Assembly (NCBI GenBank): GCA_003254905.1
Contig: QANU01033585.1
Span: 1 to 64,000, forward strand
Direction: 5' to 3'
Source of the DNA: Nissolia schottii
Taxonomy: Eukaryota; Streptophyta; Magnoliopsida; Fabales; Fabaceae
DNA length: 64,000 bases
A model generated the notes under the pieces. The model was not told the origin of the DNA. It did no database searches and worked only from the letters and a program-made list of their open reading frames with translations. Positions 23,391 to 33,386 of this stretch are shown here, piece by piece (within the stretch, counting starts at the first letter, position 1; each line of letters opens with the position of its first letter). Made by a program: the position numbers and the translations under genes.

Positions 23391-25539
23391 ATGAAGGGGA
23401 AAATAATCGTCTCCGCCGTTAGTCTCATCCTCGTGGTGGGTGTGGTCATCGGCGCTGTCGTCATCAGCAAGAAGAACGGCGAGCCTGAGGCCGGGCCGAC
23501 AAAGAACGTCGTGAGGGACATATGCCAAAGCACAGAGGACCAAGAGCTTTGCCAGTCCACCCTGAGCTCCGTGAAGAACCCCAATGACCCCAACGCATTC
23601 GTAGCTGCCGCGGTAAAAGCCACCACCGAAGGCGTCGTCAAGGCACTGAACATGAGCGACAGGTATTACATGCATGCATCTCGCTAGTTATTATAAGTTA
23701 CTCATATTTTGGAACATGCATGGAACATTAATTTTCCTTCTGTGTCACCAATTTCTCCATCCTGAGCAGGCTCTTCGTGGAAGAAGGCCCCAAGGACCAA
23801 GGCGTGAAGATGGCCCTGGAAGACTGCAAGGACCTGTTGCAGTCAGCCCTAGACAGCCTGGCGCTCTCCACAAGCTTGGTCGACCAGAACAACATCAAGG
23901 CAGTGCACGACCAGTCCTCCGACTTCAGGAACTGGCTGAGCGCCGTCATCTCTTACCAGCAAACCTGCCTGGAAGGCTTCGAAGAAGGCAAGGACGGCGA
24001 GAAGGCCATCAAGCAGCAGCTGAACGAGAAGTCCTTGGACTACGTCGGGAAGATCACCGGTGTCACCCTCGACATCGTCTCCGACCTGTCCAAGCTCCTC
24101 GGGCAGTTCAACTTGAAGTTCGACCTGAAGCCCGCCTCTCGCCGCCTCCTCGCCGAGGAGATCGACGAGGAGGGGCTCCCCGTTTGGCTGTCCGCCGCCG
24201 ACCGCAAGCTCTTGCAATCCTTCGACGCCCACCACCACCAGCACCGCAACAAGAACTATAACAAGAAGGGGAAGGGCAAGGGCAAGGGCAAGGGAAAGGG
24301 AAAGGGAAAATGGAAGAAAGGTGGAAAGGCGGCTGCCGGTGGTGCCGTCGCCGGAGGTGCGATCGCTCCCGCATTCGGTGGGGGACCCAATGTGGTCGTT
24401 GCCAAGGATGGCAGCGGCAGGTTCAGGACCATCAAGGAAGCTATTGACTCTTACCCTGCTGGCTTCAAGGGCAGGTATATTATCTATGTTAAGGCCGGTC
24501 TCTATGACGAGTACATCACCATTCCTAAGAACGCTGTGAACATTCTTATGTACGGTGATGGCCCTACGAGGACCATCGTCACTGGTCACAAGAACTTCCG
24601 TGATGGCACCAAGACAATGCAAACCGCCACTTTCGGTAAATTCCTTCACAGAATTAATTGTCAACCTTAATTATTTGTTTTTAGGTTGTCTCACTTTCGG
24701 GTCGCACACCTGAATATGGTGGGTGAATCTCTCAGTGAGATAACTGTGTACACAAGCGATACTAAGCAGCTTAGTTTTTTCAGCCTTATTTTATCTGTGC
24801 TACTTATAAAATCATTAACGTGTGCTTCTGAATGTATGCAGCCAACACCGCCAACGGATTCATCGCCAAGTCAATGAGGTTCGAGAACACCGCCGGCCCC
24901 GACGGGCACCATGCCGTGGCACTCCGTAACCAGGGAGACATGTCAGCCTTCTTCGACTGCCACATCTTCGGCTACCAAGACACCCTCTACGCCCAGACCA
25001 ACCGCCAGTTCTACCGCAACTGCGAGATCTCCGGCACCGTCGACTTCATCTTCGGCATGTCCCCGGCCCTGATCCAGAACTGCAAGATCATCGTGAGGAA
25101 GCCCAACCGGAACCAGTTCAACACGGTGACCGCCGACGGCACCACCCAGAGGAACATGGCCACAGGGATCGTCCTCCAGAACTGCGAGATCGTCCCGGAG
25201 GCCGCCCTCTACCCCGTGAGATTCCAGTTCAAGTCGTACCTGGGCAGGCCGTGGAAGGCGTACTCGAAGACGCTGGTCATGGAATCCGTTATCGGCGACT
25301 TCCTTCACCCAGAAGGATGGAGCGTTTGGGCCGGAAACCAGTTCCTCAACACGTTGTTCTATGCTGAGTATGCCAACAGTGGGCCCGGTGCCAATACCCA
25401 AGGAAGGGTCAGGTGGCAGGGTTACCACCCTAACATCGACAGGGCCACTGCCGCCAGGTTCACCGCGGGACAATTCTTCAACGGTCAGGCGTGGCTGCCA
25501 GCAACCGGCCTCCCTTTTGCTATGGGCTTCACCAAGTGA
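23391..25539 (+). CDS. Pectin methylesterase with PMEI pro-domain and Lys/Gly-rich linker (PME B)
   Basis: Type I pectinesterase of the same group as PME A and C. Coding exons are 23391-23662, 23770-24635 and 24842-25539, phases agree, 611 aa. The N-terminal anchor is VSAVSLILVVGVVIGAVVI. The pro-domain shows ICQSTEDQELCQSTL, EDCKDLLQS and QQTCLEGF; motifs SRRLLAEE and DRKLLQSF follow. Between these and the catalytic domain is an unusual linker, HHHQHRNKNYNKK followed by alternating Lys-Gly and an Ala/Gly stretch, absent in A and C. The catalytic domain has YVKAGLYDEY, YQDTLY, DFIFG and LGRPWKAY, so it should be active. Intron 1 (107 bases) splits the codon in SDR-L, a site not interrupted in A or C; intron 2 shares its site with both paralogues. 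Confidence 0.93.
24262..24320 (+). repeat. AAGGGC/AAGGGA hexanucleotide array in PME B coding sequence
   Basis: Tandem AAGGGN hexamers encode alternating Lys-Gly about seven times in the linker between pro-domain and catalytic domain. It keeps the frame because the unit is six bases. Length variation between individuals or relatives is likely for such an array. Confidence 0.85.
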
Positions 25540-25954
25540 AGAAAGATATATAGCCAATGCTGGGAACAATCAGATGGTGTCAATATGTGAGTTCAAGTTG
25601 AGATAGGACGACCGGCGAATACGACCGTTATTCTTTGTATCTGCACAGCAGCAAAAACGTTAAGTACAGAGAAATTTGCGAGAGAAACCTGTGTAATTTC
25701 CTGTGTTCAATGTGGTGTACCGTCACTGCTATCAAAAGAAATATATACACCGAGATTAGTGAGCTTCAATTCCATATATCGTCAATCATTTTTTCATTCT
25801 TTTGCATTCGGTTTGTATGTGATTTGGGAAGGATGAGAAAAAAAAAAGAAAGGAAAATAGTGAGAGTTTTTTTTTTTCTTCTAACTTTTTTTTTACGCAA
25901 AATGTTTTAATATTTTATCGAACGACAATAGTGAACAAAAATGCTATATGCACA
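25540..25954. other. 3' flank of PME B
   Basis: Expected 3' UTR and downstream DNA. The open frame at 25635-25910 is low-complexity and not supported as a gene. Confidence 0.4.
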
Positions 25955-26158
25955 CCTAATTTATACACTCATACATACACCATTAATAATGTACAAACTT
26001 TATTTTCATGAGTGCACAAACATTACAAACTTGTAAATGATACTCTTAACTATACTTAATTGAGTGCACAAACATTACATGAGTTAAAACACAAACTTTA
26101 TGTATATAAATACGAGGTGTATGTATGGTGTATGATTTTTGGTATACGTGTAGCAGAA
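25955..26158. mobile_element. MITE copy C (family of three)
   Basis: From ACACCTAATTTATACACTC to GTATACGTGTAGCAGAACT, with two GTGCACAAACATTACA boxes and TTTATGTATATAAATACG. The left end CACTCATACATACACC is inverted at the right end as GGTGTATGTATGGTGTA, the best-preserved inverted ends of the three copies. Confidence 0.65.
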
Positions 26159-26569
26159 CTCATAGTGAATGGGACAACATACATGAATCAAACACTTTTT
26201 TTGGTGGATATAATAAATTCTTTTAGTAATTAAGGTCCGATCACAACATTAAATCTATAGGACCAATACTTCATTCTTTGATATCATAGAATTTCTGATA
26301 CCAATGCCTCTAAATCCATCTTAATAGTGTTTCTTCCTTTTTAAATCTTTTTGTGTTGGAAACTTTTTCCTTCAGATTGCTTTATTAGTAGAATAAATTG
26401 TTTTATACTATAATTTTAAGATAATTATAAAATAGTCAAATAAATTTAGTGAAGTCACTAATATAATTAGACTGAAATGTTATATAGTAGGACAAAATTT
26501 TACTCGACATTTGCTTGACAATACATTCAAGGGTGGTCGTTTAAAGTTTAACAAATAAAATAATTATCC

Positions 26570-27010
26570 AACGTGCAATGCCTAATCAGTCGACATTTTC
26601 AATATTCAATAAATCTGGACGCGCGCGCGGGAAAATCAAAGGATTATTGGTTGAATGCACAAGAAAGGGTGGCACTTCACTTGATTGTTTTGCTGAATTG
26701 TGAAGAAGTGCTCTATATTACCAGTAAGTTCAATTGATCCTTGTAATCTTCTTTAATTTATTAATACACAGTTTCTAACAATGTTGATTACGTTGATGCA
26801 TGTTTACATAATGTTTTAACAACAATTTGGTAATCAATGCTCCGATCAAATGTTTCCTTCGTGATTTTCAAATTATACATGTGTTTAACTTTAGACTATA
26901 TATTTCAATCGAACGATTTCTTTTATCGTAATCAGATACTTATAATTTAGTTTTAAAATCTATATAGGTGTAAAATCATTGTAGCAGCGACCATCACTTG
27001 ATGAGTTTGT
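26570..27010 (+). mobile_element. CACTA-derived fragment, inverted relative to 19.1-19.6 kb
   Basis: The + strand matches the reverse complement of about 19100-19580. Shared stretches include CCTAATCAGTCGACATTTTC, GATTATTGGTTGAATGCACA, and GCGACCATCACTTGATGAGT. It is more diverged than the two direct duplicates and carries no open frame. It ends where the hAT relic begins. Confidence 0.65.
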
Positions 27011-27780
27011 CGGCTTTGTCAAAAAGTAATAAAGGGTGACATTACTAGACTATAGCAACACATAGGACACTATGTAGGACAAGTAACAGATTGTCCAAGA
27101 GTAACAAATGTAGTTAGGGAAAATACGATGAAACTTATCATGGATGGAAAGGCAAAAATAAAAAATTGACTCTCGAAAAAGATAAAAAAGGCACTTGAAG
27201 CAACTTTAAGGGTATATGATGATGATGATGAAGACATGGAAGTTGAAATCGATGAGTAGATGAGGCACACTACATAGGAGAGCCTTAGATCCAACTGAGA
27301 ATGAGAAAAGAGACAACGATTCAGGCAACAAACTAGTGAAATTAGAAATACATATGAACCGGGTGGGAGTTCACATACGAGTGTTGGTAATGTTCAAAGA
27401 ACACAAGATGCTTCCCTTACTTTAAGATCTTCAAATATTGACTTTTTTAGAAGTAGAAGCGCAAAACAACCAACAGTAAAAGGAGGTATCATGAAAAAAT
27501 TCATAAAGAAGCTTGGGGAAGCAGGAAGTAAAATTTTTAATTTATGAGCACTTACAAATGAACTTATCTGATTCTCCCTGGCTACATAACTGGATCATAA
27601 CATTTGATGAAGTAGGTAAAGGTAAAGGTAAAGGAGTAAAGTTTCCAACACCTTATGAAATTTCATGGGTATTTGGAATCTGAATACAAATACATGATTG
27701 GATGGATAAATATATTAAAAGGTACATGGAAAGAAAGTGGTATGACAAGAATGTGTGATGTTGGTCTGATGGTATAAATC
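27003..27780 (+). pseudogene. hAT transposase relic (BED finger and DUF659-like)
   Basis: The + strand reads FCQKVIKGDITRL, a stop, QHIGHYVGQVTDCPRV and NVVRENTMKLI, the form of a plant BED-type zinc finger start of a hAT protein. Acidic VYDDDDEDME and LDPTENEKRQRF linkers follow, then KQPTVKGGIMKKFIK and, after a frameshift, PTPYEIS / LESEYKYMIGWINILKGTW, matching the DUF659 region. Several stops and frameshifts make it dead. It is unrelated in sequence to the hAT family at 44.7 and 51 kb. Confidence 0.7.
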
Positions 27781-28582
27781 ATACACACATTATGAATTTT
27801 CTTATAATTTTTATTTTCTCTTGCTAATAAATAACATTTCTAAATATTTAATAATGCCTATCGATCATGTTAACAAACATTCCACTATTATTTAAAGAAT
27901 AAAAATTTTAATTGGGTTATCATATTATATCCATATGCTAAATTTTATTAAAAAATATGCAACTATTTGAATAGTAGATCTATTAAAAAGTAATATACAT
28001 TAACAAAAATGTTATTTGGTGTATACATCAAGTCTCTCATCTCGCACATATTATGTAGACACTAAATCTCTCATTTTACATACATCAAAGCTAGTGTTCA
28101 AATAGCACTACTCATTGATTAATTCTCCTATGTGTTTAATATATTTGGTACAGATGTTAATTATTAGTAAATTTTGAAATTGGAAAGGATTGAATCGTTG
28201 AAAGTTGCGGGATAACTCAATCGATGGATAACAAAAGACAAAGATACACAGACAATGAGTCCCATATATACTCTAACAAAGCCATTAATAATGGTTGTCG
28301 ATTTATAGTAGAGCTCACATTAGCCACGAATCAAGTTTCAGGAAATGGTCAATGTCCCTTAAAATCTGGAACCATATCTATAGGAAAACAAGTTCCAAAA
28401 TAAGCTCTAGAAAATGGTTTGAGCTTCAATCATCATCGATCCGCTCACAGCACCCTCCCACAAAACAGTAGGGAAGAAATCCTATTGTCCCTTCCTCGTT
28501 GCTCCCATCACCAGCTCAGCCAATGATAAAATAAGTTTCCAACAACAAAAAACAAAAAAAACAAAAAAAAAATATAAGAAAA
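27781..28582. other. Upstream region of PME C
   Basis: No gene recognised. The last 200 bases before the ATG at 28583 are probably 5' UTR; no convincing TATA box close to the gene (a weak CATATATACT is at about 28263). Confidence 0.35.
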
Positions 28583-31392
28583 ATGGAAAAAAAGACAGTT
28601 GCCTCTACAATTTCCCTCATCCTTGTGCTGGCCGTTGCACTAGGCGTCGTCGCCATCGTCCGCACCAGCAACCAATCCGACGACGACACCAAAAACGAAG
28701 ACAACGACGGCGGCGTGAGCACGCACAGCAAGGCCGTGAAGGCCATGTGCCAAAACTCGGACGACCAAAAGCTGTGCCTGGACACGCTCAGCCCGGTCAA
28801 CAACACGGACCCGAAGGAGTACATCTCCACCGTGGTCAAGAACTCCATGGACAGCGTCATCAAGGCCTTCAACATGAGCGACAGGCTCACGCTGGAGCAC
28901 GGCAACAGCACCCCCGGGATCAAGATGGCCCTCGAGGACTGCAAGGACCTGCTGCAGTTCGCCATGGGGGAACTGCAGGCCTCCAGCATCGTCGTCCGCG
29001 ACAACAGCATGGGCCACGTGAACGACCGCGTCGCGGACCTGAAGAACTGGCTGGGCGCCGTCATCGCGTACCAGCAGTCGTGCCTCGACGGGTTCAGCTC
29101 CGACGGCGAGAAGAAGATCCAGTCGCAGCTGCAGACGGGCAGCCTGGACAGCGTGGGGAAGCTCACCGCGCTGGCGCTCGACATCGTCTCCGGGATTTCT
29201 CAGGTGCTCTCTATTTTCGGCTTTAACCTCAACGTGAAGCCTTCCTCCCGCCGCCTTCTTGAGGTGGACCAGGAAGGGTTGCCGTACTGGCTGGCCATGA
29301 CGGATCGCAAGCTCTTGGCGGATATTAACAAGGGAGGTGCTCCTCCGGTTGCGCCCAATGCGGTCGTTGCAAAAGACGGCAGCGGCCAGTTTAAGACGGT
29401 TCTGGATGCCATTAACTCGTATCCGAAGAAGCATCAGGGGAGGTTTGTGATCTATGTTAAAGCGGGGATCTACGACGAGTACATTAGCGTGGACAAGGGT
29501 AAGAAGAATATTCTAATGTACGGCGATGGCCCCACGAAGACTATTATCACCGGCAGCAAAAACTTCAAAGATGGTTGGAAGACAATCAGAACTGCTACCT
29601 TCTGTGAGTTCTTCTGAATTGTTTTTTTTAACATGTCTCTTTCTTATTTAATCGTAATATTTCATTTTTTGGAGGTCAACCAAAACGACAGCTTCACATA
29701 ATTAATATATAATTCAACTCTTCTAAGAACATGTAATATGTTAAAAAAAAAAAAACACATAAATTTTACAAATATTTTAATATATCATGTAGTTTTTTTT
29801 TAAATTAAAAAATTGTAGAAAGTAATGGTTCGGAATTTATAAAATTTTCAATGACAACTCTTATCTTTATTTTCTCATTTCTGTAAAATTTATTTTAATA
29901 TACATGCATATATTATAATAATAATAATTTCAATTAATCATATAACATCATACACATTATTATTATTATTAATATTAAAGTAATTATTATAAGATTTTAT
30001 AATTTTGATTAGCGATGACACTCGACAACTTTGTTCTTGTCAAAAACTTTTAGAAAAAACTAATCAAGTTAGTCCCATTGTTATTTTGTAATGGTGACAA
30101 GTAATAAGACACATAATTAATTATGTAATTTTTTTTTTTACCAAAATAGTCTATGCAAAATACATAAATCCATCACACTAGTTCCTCTATTTTGTGTCAT
30201 GTCATTTGTCAAAGTTACAAGAAGAGACAAAGGGACTAACTTGATTAATTTTTCTATTGACAATTTTGATTAAAATTTTTTGTTAAAGACGAAGTCGACT
30301 GAAGTGAAAATCTACAAGGACGAAATCCAAGATTTTGTCTTAATTTTAAAACCTACAGGCAAGGTAGGATAAAATCTTTTTATTAGTAAGTTGAGGGACG
30401 AGTTTGGGTTGCCTCAAAACCATACCTAACCATATCCATCATCATCCCTCTTTGATAACACGAGAACACATTATTAATTAATGTTATTATAAAAAAAAAA
30501 TACTAAGAATGCATCAAAATTAATATATATTTTTCAAGAATGTATAATGTGAACTAATTTTATATACTAGGTTATTGATATCCACACAAAAATTCCATTC
30601 AATTGTGATAAGGAGTGACTTGTAGTGATGTATAAAAATAAAAAAAAACACACACACATGACTAATACATCTTACTGAATGTTTGATGAGTGTGCAGCCA
30701 CTGTCGCCGAAGATTTCATTGCCAAGTCAATCGCATTCGAGAACACCGCCGGTGCAAGCAAGCACCAAGCAGTTGCACTCCGCGTGCAAGGCGACCGCTC
30801 CGCTTTCTTCGACTGCGCCATGCGCGGTTATCAGGACACCCTGTACGCCCACGCCCACCGCCAGTTCTACCGTAACTGCGAAATCTCCGGCACCGTCGAC
30901 TTCATCTTCGGCTACGCCACCACATTGGTCCAGAGCTCCAAAATAATTGTCAGGAAGCCTGACCCCAATCAGCAAAACATCGTGGTTGCCGACGGCACGC
31001 CGCAGAAAAACATGCCGACGGGAGTGGTGCTCCAGAATTGTGAGATTTTGCCCGAGGCAGCCCTCGTTCCCGACAAGTCGAAGGTGAGGTCGTACTTGGC
31101 TAGGCCATGGAAGGCATATTCGAGGGCAATCTTCATGGAGAACAATATCGGCGACTTCATTCAACCGGAAGGGTATCTTCAATGGAACGGGAACCAATTC
31201 CTCGACACGTGCTTCTTTGCTGAGTACGCTAACAATGGAGTCGGCGCCAACGTTCAGACAAGGGCCAAGTGGGGTCGTGGGGTCCTTAACAAGAACGACG
31301 CGACTCGATACACCGCTGAGCAGTGGCTCCAAGCTAGCACGTGGTTACCGGCCACCGGCATACCTTTTGATCCTGGCTTCACCAAAGCTTGA
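28583..31392 (+). CDS. Pectin methylesterase with PMEI pro-domain (PME C)
   Basis: Type I pectinesterase. Coding exons are 28583-29603 and 30698-31392, phases agree, 571 aa. The anchor is STISLILVLAVALGVVAIV, followed by an acidic Asp/Glu/Asn-rich stretch. The pro-domain shows AMCQNSDDQKLCLDTL, EDCKDLLQF and QQSCLDGF and has no intron, unlike A and B. SRRLLEVD and DRKLLADI are the processing-type motifs. The catalytic domain has GIYDEY, YQDTLY, DFIFG and, in place of LGRPW, LARPWKAY: the Arg and Trp remain but the Gly is Ala. The only intron (1094 bases) has the same position as the last intron of A and B (ATF-Ser/Ala before FIAKS). Likely secreted to the pollen-tube or cell wall; function by family. 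Confidence 0.92.
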
Positions 31393-32228
31393 AAGGAATA
31401 TGCGTGCATTCGTGCGAGTGCGTGTTAGATATCTGCGTTTTGGTCTTCTAGTGAGAACAGAGAAAAAAGAATCAAATTACAGCTGCTAATTAGTCGTACA
31501 TATCTGAAATTAGCTCAAATTCGAAATCAAATTAATGAACCACGAAGAGTAGTACCTTAAAATAGCAAGATTGATTCTATTTGCACATACTTCCTTGTAT
31601 AGATACATATTTCACAAAGATATAATCACCATCATGTATATTTTTTTTCTACTTCCTTTTTTGTTTTTTCATTTTTTGTCATTGATTGTCTTGGCCGGCA
31701 AGTTTGTTAACTCGTCTACACATGAAATTATTTTGAAAGTATCATTTCTCAAAAATGAAAGATTCAAGGGACATATATATATGTGTGCGCGCGCGCGTGC
31801 ACACAACAAGAACAACGCTCTATACCGGCGAATCAATAGTTGGATATTGTTAGCTAGGTTGCCAAAATTTACAGAATGATCAAATGCGAATTTTACTAAA
31901 AGTCAGCGTCGAAAAGGAGTAGTGGCGACGCAAATGATAACGACATTGGCGATATAAGTATTAATAATTGGTGATACGAAAGTTGCCAAAGGTTTACTAA
32001 GAAATTGGTCGTGATGGAATACTCGTCGCGACAAGAATCAAGCGGCGACAGAAATCAAGGTGACATAGAGGTCACTAGTTAAGGAAGGAGTCGACACTAC
32101 AGTTCGGCGACTAAGGCAAGACTGTTGCAAAGATGATAATTCATCTAAAAATGACTAGGGTCACATCATGATAATGGTCCTACATAAGGCAAACATTGCG
32201 ATGCATTTCAAGACTTAGCAGAAAATCA
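31393..32228. other. Downstream of PME C; GGCGAC-rich patch
   Basis: The first part is the expected 3' UTR. The 31890-32130 part has many GCGAC/GGCGAC words at irregular spacing (for example GTGGCGACGC, AAGCGGCGACAG, TTCGGCGACTAAG), unlike neighbouring DNA; it could be subterminal sequence of a DNA transposon, but no ends are identified. Confidence 0.35.
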
Positions 32229-32933
32229 TGTTGCCAAGTTAGTCTTATGGAGGGAACGGTTAACATTTTTTAATACAAAGATAACCTCCTATCTGACATG
32301 GCCCACGAAGGGAAGTAACTTCCTATCTTCAGAGATGTGGCACAACCTCCAAGGGGCATGGCGAAGGAAATCATTGCATGTCGTGTCACACATGCAAGTG
32401 TAACTAGCCCGGATTTTGCGAGCCACAATGAGTCGGACTGGTAACCGTCACACGCTAGGGGAAGACGGTTAAGAGCCCTAAAACTCTATAAATACAGGGC
32501 TCCTAGGCTAAATTCGAGATGGTTCACTAACACTACTACCGACTCACGTAAGTCTCCCAGCCGGCAATCAGCAGTCCCATGAAAGCTCAGCGTACGCCAC
32601 CACCCTTTTCTTTACACTTTATTTCTTTGCTTTCCTAGGAGTAGTTCGTAGATTGTAGCATTTCTCTCAACCTTGTCACTCTTTTCTCCCCTTTCTGCAT
32701 TGTAATGTGCACCGAAATCCTTCGCCGTCGGAAAGGATAATTTGTACTCATAATCACCATCCGGTGATCATTAATAAATATATTTTCATTTTCAGTTCTC
32801 GCTTCCCATTCTTCTTTCAATTCCGAATTCACGCCCTTGTTCTTCACCAAGAACGTCACAATCTCTTGTCCTACTCTAAACAATCTTTTGCATTTGCGTC
32901 GAAAGATTCTCCAGAATTATTTCGCGTGAAACA
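32229..32933 (+). mobile_element. 5' LTR of a Ty3/gypsy-type retrotransposon
   Basis: Starts TGTTGCCAAG and ends CGTGAAACA. It contains CTCTATAAATACAGGGCTCC (TATA and start region) at about 32485 followed by a leader-like stretch. Directly after it is AAATGGCACGTCCGGTGGGAC, a decayed form of the primer-binding region seen in many plant gypsy elements. About 705 bases. The partner LTR is not in the window. Confidence 0.65.
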
Positions 32934-33386
32934 AAATGGCACGTCCGGTGGGACTAGCATTGTAGAATTCTATGAATTGTTCATGCAATTGAGAAGTGGT
33001 ACTGTTATAAACAGAATGTCCAACGAAGTGAACATGGAAACATAGTCTAATGCATGAGGGAATGCAGGAAATTCCCCTCCCATTTCAAATACACGAAGGA
33101 ATCAACAATCCCATGAAGTGGAAAGAGAAATGGAGAGAAACGAAAATCAAAATCCAAGCGAGGAATAAAGTATCTCAAGTACCCAAGCCATTATGCCATG
33201 GCCACCTTGGCCACCTTATGGGTTTCCCCTTGGATATGTTCCTTCAATAATGTCGACTGTAGTGTCGACGTAACAAAGTATGGTGGCTCCTAGTTTGACG
33301 AATGTAAGGATGCCAATACCCCCCATGAATCAAAATTGGAGCCCATGGGTTGCGCCTCAAATAGTTGCGACTAACCCAATGAATCT
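32934..33386 (+). pseudogene. Gypsy primer-binding region and gag start, interrupted
   Basis: Downstream of the LTR the sequence reads in part MSNEVNMET, then after stops HEVEREMERNENQNP and PWPPWPPYGFPLGY, which looks like the proline/tryptophan-rich beginning of a gypsy gag. Stops at several places show decay. It breaks off at 33386, exactly where another LTR-family element begins (TGTAATATCCCGC). Confidence 0.5.

Noticed and set aside
23849-24664. Long - strand open frame (271 codons) and similar frames opposite the other PME exons (25569-24943, 29434-28640, 31332-30727)
   Set aside because: They mirror GC-rich PME exons whose + strand frames have clear domain motifs; no recognisable family on the - strand.
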